A stretch of DNA of 64,000 bases, taken from assembly GCA_004335835.1 (NCBI GenBank), contig RWJK01001844.1, positions 33,559 through 97,558 on the forward strand, written 5' to 3'. The DNA is from Scenedesmus sp. ARA3 (lineage: Eukaryota; Chlorophyta; Chlorophyceae; Sphaeropleales; Scenedesmaceae). The notes under the pieces are model-generated. The model saw only the letters and a list, made by a program, of their open reading frames with translations, ran no database searches and was not told the origin of the DNA. This document shows positions 1 through 12,913 of the stretch, one piece after another (the first letter of the stretch is position 1; each line of letters begins with the position of its first letter). Position numbers and translations under genes: made by a program.

Positions 1-161
1 GCAGTCAATTCTGGTGCCTAGTCACCATAATCTGGTGAACAGACAAAGTGTTTGACGTCAATCCACCTCTTCTAGCCGTTGTCAACTGCTTGTTCCTTGG
101 TGGAGTGCTTGAGATCGCAGTACAACAAACGAAGCGCCCCGTTCACACGACAAACAATTCG

Positions 162-2768
162 ATGAGCTTGCTACCTGCGGAACATGTGCGGCTGCGAGCG
201 CGTTCGAGACACGGTGGCTTTCAGAGCAGTGGCACACCGCCTGGGCGAGGGTGCCTGCAAGCAGCAGCAGTGCGAACCACAAAGCAAGCCTCAAAGCAGA
301 TACTGCTTCCCAACGTCACGTATAGGTAAGCACATGCATACCTGTGCGGCCTACGCAGCGTTCATGCTCTGCATGTGCACCAATTGCTCACCTGTGCTGC
401 TGCTGCTACTGCTGCTGCTACTGCTGCTGTTTTTTTCTCACAAACTGTGCAGTGTCCACAAGTCGGAGATAGATGTAGCGGAGCTCAGGCTGCTGTATCG
501 CAGAGTGTGTGCTGTGCACAGCATGCAGGGCAGCCCCATCAAGCAGCAGTTCTTCCAGCATTGGCAGCAGCTGTCAGGTGCGGCGCCAGGGCCAGCCTTC
601 AATGCTGCTGTGCACCTTGCTGCAGTCGTGTTGCAGGTTTTGTTAGTGAATTAAACAGCTCCATTGCCAACATTCTCTTAATGTACAGCCATGCTGGAAA
701 GGCTGGCCACAGCCTTCAAAACTACTTCAGGCACAACCTACTACACTGCGTCGGCAGCTGTCAGCCTGTGCAGCTCCACGGCGCGCACCTGCAGCAGTTG
801 CACCTGCAGCAACGTAGCAGCGCAGCACGTGCTCAGCCCTGCTGCCTGGCTATGCCTCTGCCTGCTGCAGATGCGGAAGCAGAGCACAAGCTGCAGCTGC
901 TGCTGGACAAGAGTGTGGCAGTGGTGGCTGCATTCAGCAGAGAGCCAAACTTGTATGATGAGCAGCTGGGAGACTTGCAGAGCAGCCAGCCAAGCTCACC
1001 CCGCAGCAGTAGTAGTAGCAGTAGCAGTGACAGCAGCAGCGACAGCAGCAGCAACAGCAGCACCAACTGGCCAGGTGGGTGCTGAAGACGTTTTGTCGAT
1101 GGCGACACATCACAGGCGCTTCTAGATTTGCATGCGCTATTCTGGCACTCTGTAACACAGCTGTCAGCTGATTGCTGCCAGCTGTGTAACAGGCAAGGTG
1201 TGCCGGCATGTTGCACAGCATCCCTAGGTGTTGCGCAGCAGCATCCCTAGGTGTTGCGCAGCAGCAGCAGCAGCGGCATAGGTCCGGCCAGCAGGTGCTG
1301 GCACGTGCTGGACCTGCCCAGCCTGCTGCAACCGCTGCTGCAGAGAACAGCCAGCAGCACGCTGCTCAACATATACCTCTGTGACATGCTGCCATCATGT
1401 TTGTATGTGTTGTGTCGTCGTGCTGTGGCCAGGTGACGCAGGCGGTGCGCCGCTGTGGGCTCGCTGGCAGTGGGGCAGGCCGCGCCGCCTGGTGGGCTTT
1501 GTGCGAGCAGCGGGAGATGCGTCACTGGTGCGTGCAGTAGCATCAGCTGGACAGCTGCAACATGTTGCAAGCGGATGCTTTGCTACGGTCGTGACAGCAG
1601 CAGCAGCTGCAATACTAAGTGGTCCACTAATTATTGCTGCTGCTGCTGCTGCCGCTGGTAGCTGCGCAGCTGGTTAGGTGGTCATATGGCGCAGGACAAC
1701 ATGCAGCCATTTGCAGTATACGCCGGCCGGAGCATTTGTTTGCAGTGGCTTTTTTTTGCCTTGGACAGACAGATCACAAGACACCAACAAATCATAAATT
1801 TCTCGTTATCAGTGGCTGTTCGTGGCAAGTAACTCAGTGAGACAGTCTCAGCAACAGCCACTGCTGCAGCACCAGCACTGTGATGATTGCAGCAAGCGCC
1901 GTCCTGTTGAGAGCAACAGCGACCTGTAGAAGCAGCATCTGTCCATGCAGGAGCTCCGCAGGCCATGCTCAGCATTGCTTGCTGTGCGTTGCCTCAGCTG
2001 CAGCAGCCTTCTGGGCACTGCAGTGCTCCGCACACCACGGCCTGTTGCAGTTTATGCAGCAGAGACGGAGTGCAACTGCAATTGCAGCAGTAGAGGCCGT
2101 CATTGTATCGCCTTGCCTGCGACTTTCCTTTACCCGCTTTCCTTGACCCATGCAGCGCTTCCATGTCTCGTTTGCGCGAAGCTGGCATGGCCAACTGTGC
2201 ACATGTGGTTGGCATGCACCTGCCGTGTTGTGCTGCAGGTGGCCACCATCCATGACCTGCTCATCCACCCAAACATGCAGGGCTACGGCCTAGGGGCGGG
2301 CCTGCTGCAGCGCTGCGTCAACCAGGTGGGCTGCTGCACCCTTGTGACATGAACAGGCAAACAGCGGTGGCGTATTATTCTTGAAGTTGAGGACGGGTCT
2401 GCACCCGCCCGATGTTCCCTGGAAAATGATCGTCTTGCATGCAGCGCGTCTCCAGGTGGGTCTTTGCAAAGGCGTCCAACTGCTGGCTGCATCCTGCTGC
2501 TGCTGCTGCTGCTGCTGTGTTGCTGCAGGTGTCGCGGCAGGGCGTGTTTGATGTGGGGCTCGTGGCGCCGTCGCACCTGCAGGCTTTCTTCCGCAGCTGC
2601 TCCTTTGAGCTGGACAGGGAGGAGAGCGTGCCCATGGCCATCAGCAGCAGCTGGCGAAAGGATCCGGAGCTGATCAATGCGGGGCTGCAGGCAAACCCGG
2701 CGCTGCAGAAGCTGCTGCACACAGCTATGGATGACGAGCAGCGGCGGCTTTTCACCCGCTGCGGGTGA
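162..2768 (+). CDS. GNAT-family N-acetyltransferase, probably organelle-targeted (6 exons, 301 aa)
   Basis: Exons 162-325, 453-577, 871-1074, 1442-1527, 2239-2325 and 2529-2768 join in phase to 906 nt including TGA. The second half is a GCN5-related acetyltransferase fold: the strand segment LVGFVRAAGD is followed, across the 1528-2238 intron, by VATIHDLLIHPNMQGYGLGA, whose QGYGLGA is the acetyl-CoA pyrophosphate loop (R/Q-x-x-G-x-G/A). The C-terminal segment GVFDVGLVAPSHLQAFFRSC matches the usual end of plant GNATs. The first 55 residues are rich in R, S and A and low in acidic residues, so an organellar transit peptide is likely. Exon 3 ends in a serine run encoded by AGC/AGT triplets. Substrate is unknown: plant GNATs acetylate protein N-termini, lysines or serotonin. 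The first three exons rest on splice phase only, without recognisable homology; the last three are secure. Confidence 0.8.
1217..1263. repeat. Two tandem copies of a 22 bp unit
   Basis: Within GNAT intron 3 the unit AGCATCCCTAGGTGTTGCGC is repeated back to back. It runs into a CAG-rich stretch. It is a simple local duplication with no visible coding role. Confidence 0.8.
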
Positions 2769-2812
2769 TTAAGAGCAGAAAGCAGCACCTGCTGCGCACC
2801 TGCAGAGGACCT

Positions 2813-2817
2813 TGTAA
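2813..2817 (+). terminator. TGTAA polyadenylation signal candidate of the GNAT gene
   Basis: TGTAA lies 45 nt after the stop codon. TGTAA is the established chlorophycean poly(A) signal. It is a five-base motif, so position is the main support. Confidence 0.5.
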
Positions 2818-3363
2818 CAATAATTTGCTTCAACGTCGCTGATGCACAGCCACGCGGGCTCCTTACATGCAAATGATGTGCTGATGGGGTGGAGGCCTGA
2901 GAGGCATGCCAGCAGCAGCTTGATGCTGGCAGCAACAGGTACAGCAGCACAACTCGGCGCTTCAGCTGGTTGGTTCGCACTTTCATGAAGCATATATGTT
3001 GTTGTAGAAGCGGCAAATGAATTCACGGAGCAGATCAGCTGGCCGCTTGTAACAGCAGTACCCTGCAGCAGTACTGTTGTCATCCTTGCAAGCTCAGGGA
3101 AAGTCGGAGCGGCAAGCATGTCGTTGTTTATCACTCTGCACGGCAGCAGCTCTCTTGCTGCTGCATGACATCTGTTGACCTGCTTTCAAAGAAACAGCCT
3201 TGCGAATACAGCAGCGCCGACAACCATTTCCCTTACAATTAAACATTTGAAGGCTTCAGTTCAGATTTGAAGGCGTCGTTTTGCTCGACGGGCCCTATGG
3301 GCACCTAAGACAGGCGGTCACGAAACGGTCTAGCAGCAGGTGCTGCGTGGCCCGCGCGGTGCC
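2818..3363. other. Intergenic region and 5' region of the MAPKKK gene
   Basis: No reading frame with recognisable coding content lies here. The segment separates two genes on the + strand, so it should hold the MAPKKK promoter and 5' UTR. I do not see a convincing TATA box or other defined element. Confidence 0.5.
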
Positions 3364-6300
3364 ATGGGCAACCTGTGCAGCCTCATAGACGCGGACGCAG
3401 ACACCAACTATAGCAAAGAACCTCCCAGATATGGCGGAGGCGCTCACCTGCAGACTGCTACCTGTCAGCTGCTGAACCAAAGCACAGAGAAGCGCTCTAG
3501 CCACAGCTCTAGCCCCGACAGGCGTCGCCAGGGAGGCAGGGACGGCCCCAGCGTTACTGTAGATCAGCAGGACCGCGAGCCGTGCGGTGATGAGTGGCGC
3601 AGCCCACCCACAGCAGCTGCTGCAGCAGCAGGCGAGCAGCATGCTTATGCACCACCTGCAGAGCCAGAACCAGAGCCTGAAGAGCAGCCTACAGTGCCCT
3701 TCAGCTGGACAAAAGGCGAGCTCATTGGCATAGGCGCTTTTGGGCGCGTGTTCTCAGCGCTAAACAATGTCACAGGCGAGCTGGTGGCAATCAAGCAGGT
3801 GTCCTTTGCCAAGGACGAGGCACTCCAGGGGCGTGTTGCGGAGCACATCAAGGCGCTGGAAGCAGAAGTGGAAGTCCTCAAGACGCTGAAGCACGAGAAC
3901 ATTGTGCGGTACCTTGGCACTGAGATTACTCAGGACTCCCTGCACATCTTCTTGGAATACGTGCCTGGCGGTTCCATCGCCAGCTTGCTGGCCAAGTTTG
4001 GGGCGTTCCCAGAGTCCGTCATCCGCATATACACTGCGCAGCTGCTGCGGGGCCTGGAGTACCTGCACCAGAAGGGCATCATGCACCGCGACATCAAGGG
4101 CGCCAACATTCTCATTGACAAGCACGGCACCGTTAAGCTCGCAGACTTTGGCGCCAGCAAGAAGATCGAGGACCTGGCCACAGTGGGGTCAGGCTCCAAA
4201 TCCATCCGCGGCACACCCTACTGGATGGCGCCAGAGGTCATCAAGCAGACAGGGCATGGCCGCCCCGCGGACATCTGGTCCCTGGCCTGCACTGTCATTG
4301 AGATGGCAACCGGCAAGCCACCCTGGAGCAGCTACACAGCACCCGTGGCAGCCATGTTCCAGATTGCGTCATCTAAGGACCCGCCGCCGCTGCCGGAGCA
4401 CCTCTCGCGCGAGGCAAAGGACTTCCTGCTGCTCTGCTTCAACAGGTGTGCGCAGCGATACTGTCAGCACGGAATTCAGTGATGAAGTTGTGTTCAGTGG
4501 CCGTGCATGACCTCTCATCCGCTGTTGCTGGTGTGGGTGCTTACTGGCTCTTGAGTCACGCATACCCCCTCGACTGTTGCAGTACGCAAGCAGCTGCCAG
4601 TTTGGAGATGCATACACCAGCTCCATGTGTGTTTGGTGCTGCACACAAATCACCTGTCCTGCATCCTGCAGCAGTTGAGTCAAACAGCCGCTCCAGCTCA
4701 TGCACTCAGCACTCTGCATATGCGCTCACCATGCAGCTTTTGTCTGCTTCTGTCTGCTGCTGTGTTGGTCCATGTCTGCAGGGTGGCGCGGGAGCGCGCC
4801 AACGCCACACGGCTGCTGAAGCACCCGTTTGTGGCGAATGTGCCCCAGGTGCAACAGGCAGCAGCACAGCAGCTGCCAGTTCCCAGCACCCCAGCCACCA
4901 ATGCAGCAAGCAGCAACAGCAGCAGCCCGGCTGGTGCCAATGGCACACCAAACAGGGGCGCTGGTGTAGAGCAGAGGCAGCACCATGGCACACCAATGGG
5001 TGCGCGGCAGGGCAACGGCACGATGCTCAGCAGCAGCAGCCACCGGCCGCCTGTCCCTGGCTCAATGTCTGCGGCGCAGGCGGCAGCACTCAAAGCAGCT
5101 AAGCAGTCCCGGTGCAGCCCTAGTGGTCAGCAGCACTGCAGCCCAAGCAGCCAATCTCGCTGCAGCCCAAAGCGGCAGCACCCTGGAGCTGCTGAACCTA
5201 GCTCTGCTTCACCTGCTGCTGCAGCCAGCAGCATGTGCCAAAGGGGCGACTCTACAGCACCCATGCGCTCGCCCATGCAGCAGCAGCAGATGTCAAGCAT
5301 GCAGCCCAAGCTGTCATCGCAGATGCAGCAGCAACAGCAGAGCACGCCGCAGCCCTTTGAATCATACAGGCAGCGGGAGCAGCAGCAGCAGCTGAGCAGC
5401 GTGCGGCGCAGCGGCTCCCCTCCCAGTGCAGCTGCCCTGGAAGCAGTGCAGGAGGAGGCGCAGCTGTCTGAGCAGCAGCAGCAGCAGAATTGCATGACGC
5501 TGGTTGACTGGAACCCTGTGCAGGAGCCCTCCTGGCTGCCCCCGTACCAGGTGCCCTGCGCAGCTCAGCAGCCGGTGCCGCAGCAGCAGGTGCCTAGCCG
5601 GCGGCAGTCAGCAGGACAGGCCAGCAGCAGTGAGCAGCAGATGCAGCAGCAGCAACAGCCAGGTGAGCCAGGTTGGCGTCAATACGGTCCGTCTTTGCGT
5701 CTGCTCTGGTGATGTTTTCCCTGGGCATTCCAAGTGTCGCGAGCTACGTATGCGCCAACCACTGCTGTGATTTCTTATCAACAGCAACTTGTGAGGCATG
5801 GTGTGCTTCATGTTTGCTGCATCATTGACTACTAGCCTACAATGCCAGCACTGACAGGCTGCTGTCCTGCTTGAATTGTTCAATTGAATCGAACTGTCTT
5901 ATTGTCGTTCGGTGCAGTTTCTGGCAGCAGGCAGCCGGCTCGGCCCTCCCTGCCAGGCGCGCAGCAGCAGGTGGTCATGGCGCCGCAAGAGCAGCCTGAG
6001 CTGGACGCACCCAAGGCAGCAGCAGCAGGCGGGCCCAGGGGCTCAGGGATCCTGTCCAGCAGCAACCCAGCAGCAAAGCGGGCATCGCTGCCAGCCACCA
6101 GCAGCAGCATTAGTGCCAGCAGCACCAGCGCTAAGCGCGGCGTGCCAGGCAGCAGCATCAGCAGGAACTCTCCACGCGGCAACAGCATACTCAGCAACAA
6201 CAGCGCAGCCGCAGCAGCCGGGCCGCTGGCGCAGGGCCCTGCAGGCAGGGCAAGCAGTGCCATGGCTGCTGGAGTGATGTCAGGTGGCGGCTCTATCCTT

Positions 6301-6720
6301 GCAGGAGTGGGGCCTACAAAGGCCACGCCTCGTGGCGTGAGTTTGCAGGGTTCACGGATGCAGCAGCAGCAGCAGCAACAGCAGCTGTTGAACGGAGCGG
6401 CAGCAGGCGGCGGTCCAGCAGCTGGCGGTGGCTCGCCCAGCAACGGCACTGCTGCTGCAGCAGCTGCCGGGCGTGCGCCATCGCCAAGCAGCAAGGCAGA
6501 GGATGGTGCAGCAGCTGCAGCAGACAGAGCTGCCGCTGGGCGCAGCAGCGGTCAAGACCAGCTGCGAAGTGCCGGTGTGGCTGCTGCCGCTGACAAGGAG
6601 GACGACGTGTCCATGTCCAGCAAGCGTGCGCAGTGGGAGAATGAACTGTACGAAGAGCTGGAGAGGCACAGGCAGGAGCAGCGTGCAACGCGCATGTCTG
6701 CGTATGCGCAGCGCATGTAG
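3364..6720 (+). CDS. MAP kinase kinase kinase, ANP/NPK1 type (3 exons, 921 aa)
   Basis: Exons 3364-4445, 4782-5662 and 5918-6720 join in phase (2766 nt). The kinase domain spans about residues 115-377 with glycine loop GIGAFG (122-127), VAIK lysine K144, HRDIKGAN with catalytic D243, DFG at 261-263 and APE ending at E291. [26 protein letters not shown] and RLLKHPFV match plant ANP1/NPK1 MAPKKKs, which act upstream of MKK/MPK modules in cytokinesis and stress signalling. The long tail is low complexity (Q, S, A) and ends with a charged helix beginning [20 protein letters not shown], similar to the conserved ANP C-terminus. I chose ATG 3364 because it gives MGNLCS, a good N-myristoylation sequence with an adjacent palmitoylatable cysteine. 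An ATG at 3340 is in frame but would bury that motif. Confidence 0.95.
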
Positions 6721-8907
6721 TGCGCACAGCGCAGTTCCCGTGATGGCACCAGCTGCGGTGTGAGCGCTTCCAGCAGACAGCTGGGAGCGTTGGGTGTTTG
6801 TTGCTGCGGCTGCTGAATGGCAGGGTGCGGGTGACATATGCTGCTGAGTTTCCCCAGCAGCCCGACCAGCTGTGGCGCAAGAAGGCGCGCGGAAGCGCAC
6901 TGTGCCTGCATATGTCAGCTGCACTGTGCCTGCACATGACGACAGCTCTGTGTCAGTGCCACCGTGAGCAGCAAGCATCAGTAGTCTAGGCAGATCACAG
7001 CCGGGCAATCTGCCTCATTTCATTACGGATGATGTGCAGTTGCTGCATTGTGTGGTTGTGCGGGTGTAGCATGCGTGTATATGGGTGGGAGGGCGGTTTG
7101 ATGAGATGGTGGCTGAGCAATGTCATGTGCTGTAGTCGCTGGTTCAGCCTGGGAGCATTCTGCGATGTGCTGCAGATGAGGTCAGTCTGTGTATGTTTTG
7201 CTGGCGAGCATCAAGAGTTGGCAGCATGCCCCATGTGCGTGGCATATGTGCTTGTTGATGACTTGGGCTGAACTGCTGTACACAGTGGTGTGACATCTGG
7301 GTGGGGTTGCTTGCGGTTGACGCTGACGCGCGTGTGTCGCCAACCTGTGGTGCAGCAGTGGGCGCACCAAGGTGCGGCACTGCGTGGTCTGTTGCTGCGG
7401 TTGCTGTGCCTTGAAGCGCACAGATCAGCAGGCAGCAGCCGACTACGTTGAGTGGTCTGTGTTCATGCTCGCTAGACGTCATCATGCTGGTTTGACTGTA
7501 TCGTGATTGGCGCTCAACACCTCAGCCCCAACTAGCAGAGGGTGCCGCATCAGGATTATCGAAGTAGCAGCAGAATGTTCTTTTTGTTGGCTGCCACAGC
7601 AGCTGACAGGTCTCCTATGTCACATGTGGATGTTTGTTGCAAGCATCTGGTGATCACTTTTCAGCCACTTGCTGCTGGATCCTAGGCAGTACTGAGCACC
7701 GTAGTATCCCACACTCTGCTGACTCCACCACATAACATTATCGACTGTAGGTAGGCAGGCAGGTGCAGCGTGACTGATGGAATTTGTCCCATTGATTGAC
7801 TGGACGCAAGTGACTGGCTGAATGACCTGACCAGCTTCCAGCATTGTTGTGCATGAAGTGAATGCAGCAGCAAGCTCAGGCGGCTGCTTCAGCTGCTGCT
7901 TGGTGGCAAGGGGCACTGCAGACAAGTTGCAGTACATGCAGGCGTAGCTGCCTGTCCGCATTTCTGACAATACTGGCAAGCATTGCGACAGCACATTAGT
8001 GGCAGGTTGACGTTACTTGACCCATGACGACCGTTGACACAGCAACACAGTGTTGCATGCACACTATGGTTCGGCTGTGGATGCCAGCGTAGAATGTGAA
8101 TGTGACAACAGGCGCTGGTACTAGCAACAGGTGCTGCTGCTGCGTGGATGCGGCAGCATAGCAGCAAGGCAGCGTAGCTGTATTGAAACTGTGTTGGCTG
8201 AACTTGCTGTTGCTTGGCAGGCGTTTATGCCTGACTTAGGCATGTCGGACACTGCAGTCCAGTTGGTGCGAATGCAGCTACATGCTGTGCTGCAGCCTGT
8301 GATGGCTGTTAGGTGTTCATATGCGTACGTTCCCAGCGACTGTGCTGGTGCCAGTTTCAGGATGGTTGCTGGTATGATGCCTCCTCAGGCTGGCGTGGGG
8401 ATCCGGTGATGCTCAGGCACAGTGACGCCTGCTGACTCAGCAGCGTGACTCGGAGTCAATTTGACAGGCAGCATGCGGTAACTGTTCAGTGCAGTATTGT
8501 GGTCTCTCTCTGTTGTTCACAGAAATAACGATCACTGTCTGATGTACTGCACCTACGGTTATGCCCATGTGGCCCGTTCAGATCTTGTGTATGAGTTGAT
8601 CAGCCACACAGTGTGCACATGCCAACTTGACCGCCCGTTTGCAGCTGCAAGCTGTGCCACCTGTCTAACAGCCCTCGTGAAACCAATAGACTGCCTGACA
8701 TATCTGGTGTATTCAGGCTTGGAAATTGCAGTGTGTCAGCACATCCTTGTGTGCCGCATGCTGCGTGAGCTGTTGCAGGTCAAGTGCTGTCATGACATGC
8801 GTGGACCTCGACAAATACTACGTACCGCGAGGGCTGCCCCTGTTGGTGACATCATACCAGTATTTTTCTCCAAATAATTGTATGCTGTGAAAAAGAATCC
8901 ACGGAAC
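6721..8907. other. 2.2 kb region without a supported gene
   Basis: Open frames of up to about 125 codons occur on both strands, but none has recognisable protein features or splice-consistent extensions. The left part should contain the MAPKKK 3' UTR and the right part the promoter and 5' UTR of the NicO gene. Confidence 0.5.
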
Positions 8908-11602
8908 ATGGCGGCGTCGATGGCCCTGCTGGCGCCTGGCCAAAGCAGTTCATTCAATGCATCAAGATCTAGGAGTCTTCGCAATGTGCCCAGCTTGCAG
9001 CGGACCGTGCGTGTCCCCGTCAACCGGGTGCCACAGATATGTGCTAGCAGTGCTGCAGCCGTCAGCCAGCCCATCGATCCACGCAACAGTAACGTAGCTC
9101 CATTACAGCGACTTTGCAAAAGCTTGCTGGTCGGAGTGGCAGCAGCAGCAACATGGTCTGTGCTGGCATCAGCAGTCTGTGGGCCCAGCGCGCCATTTGC
9201 GTCGCTAACACTCACAGCGGGCAGCGCAGAGGCCTCAGGTGGGCTTATACCAACGCACGAGCATGCATGCTGGCTTGCTGCGGAGATCCTTGTTGCATCC
9301 ACCAACCCCTGCTGCGTGTACTGCACACCCTGCTGCAGGTGCATCAGTAGCAGCACAGAGTGCTTGGGCAGGCCTGGCAGCGGGTTTCTTGCACACCCTG
9401 TGTGGCCCCGACCACTTGGCAGTGAGTGCCTTGCAAGGCCTGACAGCAGCAGCCTGTCAGGGCAGCAGCAGGCTGACATGGCATGCTGACAGGGACAGCA
9501 GGGCAGATGCTGCTGAGTTGTGATTGTACAAAGCAGCACGTCAAGCAAGGGATTGCTGTAGATTGACGATTTACCCACAATATAGCAGCACAGAAAGGCA
9601 TCACAGCTGCTGTTTTGTCGCATTGTTGTGCCAGCTGTACCTGCAGGAACCGTTGCGGGCAGTGCTTGCACTGCTTGAGTAGGTGTACCTGCTGACAGCA
9701 GTCGTATGTTTGCAACTCCACTGCACCTGCTATGGCCAGCAGCAGCTTTGTGAGAAAAGCACCTCCTCACTGCATCCTTCCGCTCTGCCTACTTGTCCTG
9801 CCTGCTACAATGCCTGCAGGCGCTGACACCGCTCACCATCGGCAGGAACCGGGCAGCAGCGTCAGCGCTGGGCGCGCTGTGGGGCTTCGGCCACTCCACC
9901 GGGCAGCTCATCCTGGGACTGGTTTTCGTGGTGCTCAAGGTAAGGCGGCTTGTTGTGGGGTTGCTGCACCAGCGCAGCAGCAGCAGCAGCAGCAGGGCCA
10001 AAAGTGCACTTGCAGCAGCATGCCAGCATACATGGCAGCTCATCCTGGGCCTGGTCTTGGTGGTGCTCAAGGTGAGGCAGCACATGCGCAGGCGGCAAGG
10101 GAGCAGCACGGCTCCAGAGGCAGTGGCGGCAGAATCGCAGCAGCGGCAGCACCAGCACCAGCAGCAGCACGACCAGCAGCAGCACCACGAGCAGCAGCAG
10201 CAGCACCACCAGCAGAGTTGTGTGCGCAGCAGTAGGCCAGCATGCACGGCAGCATCCGGCTGCCGCTGCTGAGATGTCGCAGGGCGAGACTGTGGCAGGT
10301 CTGCAGTGCCACTGCAGGTGTGGCTGAGCTACAGTGACCTGTCCACCTGCTGATGGTCACATAATACTGATCATATGAGCGCCACACAGCACACACATTG
10401 CTGCAACTTGTACAGCAATCATTAGCATACTGCCCAGCCTACTCAGCTGCTTTATCGTCTCCTGCCACACTACAACCTCCACTGCCTGCAGGAGCGTTTC
10501 CACGACTTTGTGCCTGCGCTGTCCAAGTGGTCGGGCACTGTGGTGGGGCTGACACTGATCGCCATCGGCTTGATGGGCATCTACGAGACCTACTTTGAGG
10601 GCGCGCACGAGGAGGAGGAGCAAGGGGAGCTCAAGCTGGCAGTGGCAGGTGCGGGCTGGCTGGTGGATGTGTGGCAGTTGTTGCACATTCCATGTGTTTG
10701 CAGCAGGGCGACAGGCTGGGTAAGCTGCAATTGACGGGGCGTGGGCCAGTGGCAGATGCGATGGTAGCAGCTGAAGCAGTGCTAGTGCAGGCGCGATTGG
10801 ATGCGGGCCATGTGGCAGCGCAGGGGTGTGCAGCAAGCGCCAGGCTTTGGTTATATGGGTCATTGGGAGCTGTGTCTTTGCGCAAGTAGCTGCTGGGGCA
10901 TTGCTGATGCAGCGCAGCTAGCACGCTGCCGTGGCAGCAACAGCAGCAGCTGTAGCTGTAGCTGATGATGGTTGCGTTGGCGGCAATAACATGTAGCAGT
11001 CGCAGCTGGCGAAAAAGCAGCTACAGCAGGCAGTCGTAGACAGTGGCAGAAACTACAGCATGCCATGCCTTGCCGTCCTGCTTCTGCAATGATATGCAGC
11101 GCTGAATGATATGCAGCGCTGAAATTGGTAGCAGCTGGCCCATCAGTCACGTCCCTCCTCTGTATGAGCTCTGCGCACCCGACCTGTCGACTGACCTTGC
11201 CGCGGCTGCTGCTCCTGCTGCTTGCCTGCAGGTGCTGATGGCAGCACAATAGCAGCCAGCAGCAGCAGCAGCAACTTCCAGCAGCAAGCCAAAGTGGGCC
11301 TGGCCACCTATGCAACAGGCATTGTGTATGGGCTGCACCCTGATGCACTTTTTGTGGTCATCCCTGCCCTGGCGCTGCCCACCAAGCTCGCAGCAATCGC
11401 CTATTGCAGCATGTTTGTGTTTGGTACAGTGGCAGCAATGGGTGGCTACACGCTTGTGATTGGTACCACCTCAGCAGCGCTTACTAAGGAGCGGCCGTGG
11501 CTGCAGGCGCACCTGTCGACGATTGCATCGGGTATTGCTATTGTGGTGGGTGTGCTGATCTTGCTGTCTGGGGCAGGCATGGCAGTACCGCTGTTTGGTT
11601 GA
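8908..11602 (+). CDS. NicO-type high-affinity nickel/cobalt transporter, plastid-targeted (5 exons, 353 aa)
   Basis: Exons 8908-9238, 9339-9421, 9820-9939, 10492-10648 and 11232-11602 join in phase to 1062 nt. An S/R/V-rich presequence of about 90 residues precedes the membrane domain. Residues 126-138 read GFLHTLCGPDHLA, the metal-binding first-helix motif of the NiCoT/NicO family (H129, D135, H136). ALWGFGHSTGQ and the second-half motif TGIVYGLHPDAL follow, as in the Arabidopsis plastid 'high-affinity nickel transport' proteins. The likely role is Ni or Co (possibly other divalent metal) movement across a plastid membrane. The loop between the two halves is acidic (HEEEEQGE) and then S/A-rich. 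In intron 3, at 10034-10071, the last 38 nt of exon 3 is repeated together with a donor site and stays in frame with exon 3. Confidence 0.93.
10034..10071 (+). repeat. Intronic copy of the NicO exon 3 end with its 5' splice site
   Basis: The copy differs from 9902-9939 at 3 of 38 positions and is followed by GTGAGG. It lies 132 nt (44 codons) downstream with no stop between, so using its donor would lengthen the protein by 44 residues carrying a second LILGLVLVVLK helix segment. Confidence 0.85.
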
Positions 11603-12913
11603 TAGCATAATGGCGTGGTTCTGTAGCGTTGGCTGGGCTGGGGTGGTGATGGTGGTGGTTGGGGTTCAGGGCAGGGCTGGGTGCGTAGAGTAGAGTAGGG
11701 CTTGCGGCTATAGCAGAGTCGGGATGATAGTGGTGGGGAGGGTGCAGGGCACAAGGGTTGAGGTGGGATGATGTTGCAGGCTGGAAGGTGGCAGCCGAAC
11801 AGGCTTTGTGTGCCTGCTTGCTCTAGGGGCAGGTGATGCGAATTTGCTCACAGATCCGCTTGAGCTGCATTGTCCAAACAGTGCTGCCATACAGCAGTGC
11901 TGCTCAGCTTCACTGGTGTTGCTGTACTACGCAGTACGTGTGCTTAATAGATGCTGCTAGGTATGGACTACTTGGACGATGCATAGGGTGTGTGGCTGAG
12001 CTTGTGTGGGCATTTCATCAATGTTTTGTGTTGATGCAGCCCCTACAGCCGACCGCCGGGCACCACTAATGTGGTGCATGCTTCTGTTATGGCTGGCTGG
12101 CACTTGATGCTGCAGCCTTTATATGTTCATGACGCTGTTGTCTGCAATGCACATGGCGGTTTACATGACATCTGGTGCCTGTCTGGCATCCGTACACCAC
12201 ATGCACTTGCTGGGTGATACCGACAGCTGGCTGTTCAGCCTGATGCAGCAGCATTAAGATTTGCGTGCGCTTGCTTGACATGTATATATTGCATCCAGCA
12301 TTTGGTGTTCGTTCCAGCCTCTATGTAGAGCTAGTAACGAAGCGTCTGTTGCTATTGTGTCTTACTTGCAGTTCTTTCTACTGTCCTTGGACAGCAGCAA
12401 CAGCAGCAGCTGCAGCAGCACTCAGCTGCTGGCGCCTTGACATGCTGGGCACACATCAAGCTCAGATAAGGCTGGGATAAGGCTTGGACGGTGTGTCTCC
12501 AGTGTTACGACAAGCCGCAGCGGTGGCCGGGCTCTTGAGCGAGCTGTCACTGGTTACTCCCAACAGCAACTAGGGCTTTCCCCCTGATTATTTTGAGCTC
12601 GTCGCTTTGCTAAACCGCGATCAGCTCTTAAATACTTAAATAAGTAAGTTTCACCGCGCTGAAATTACAAAAAATCGACACACAGCGACTATACAACCCT
12701 AGCACTGTACGAGGCACGTGGCGAGCCTGTTCCTGTCTAGCAAACCTTTGCTGACAGTCTGCAGCGTCATCGGTCGTTTCGTACCTGCTGTTGTGATACA
12801 GGCGTGAGCGTCGCCACGGCAGCCCTGCAAGCAGGAGCAGCAGAGGCAACAGCAGCAGCAGCAGCAGCAGCACTGCACCCACGCCATCCTTCGCAACGAG
12901 CTACCGTTTCACG
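11603..12913. other. 1.3 kb intergenic region
   Basis: It holds the 3' flank of the NicO gene and the upstream region of the next + gene. Part of it (about 11630-11770) is G-rich low complexity. No coding exon is supported. The A/T-rich stretch around 12630-12650 could belong to the promoter of the next gene, but no motif is clear. Confidence 0.45.

Noticed and set aside
8497..8877. 126-codon open frame just upstream of the NicO gene
   Set aside because: The reported start is GTG, there are no recognisable features, and it lies where the NicO promoter and leader are expected.
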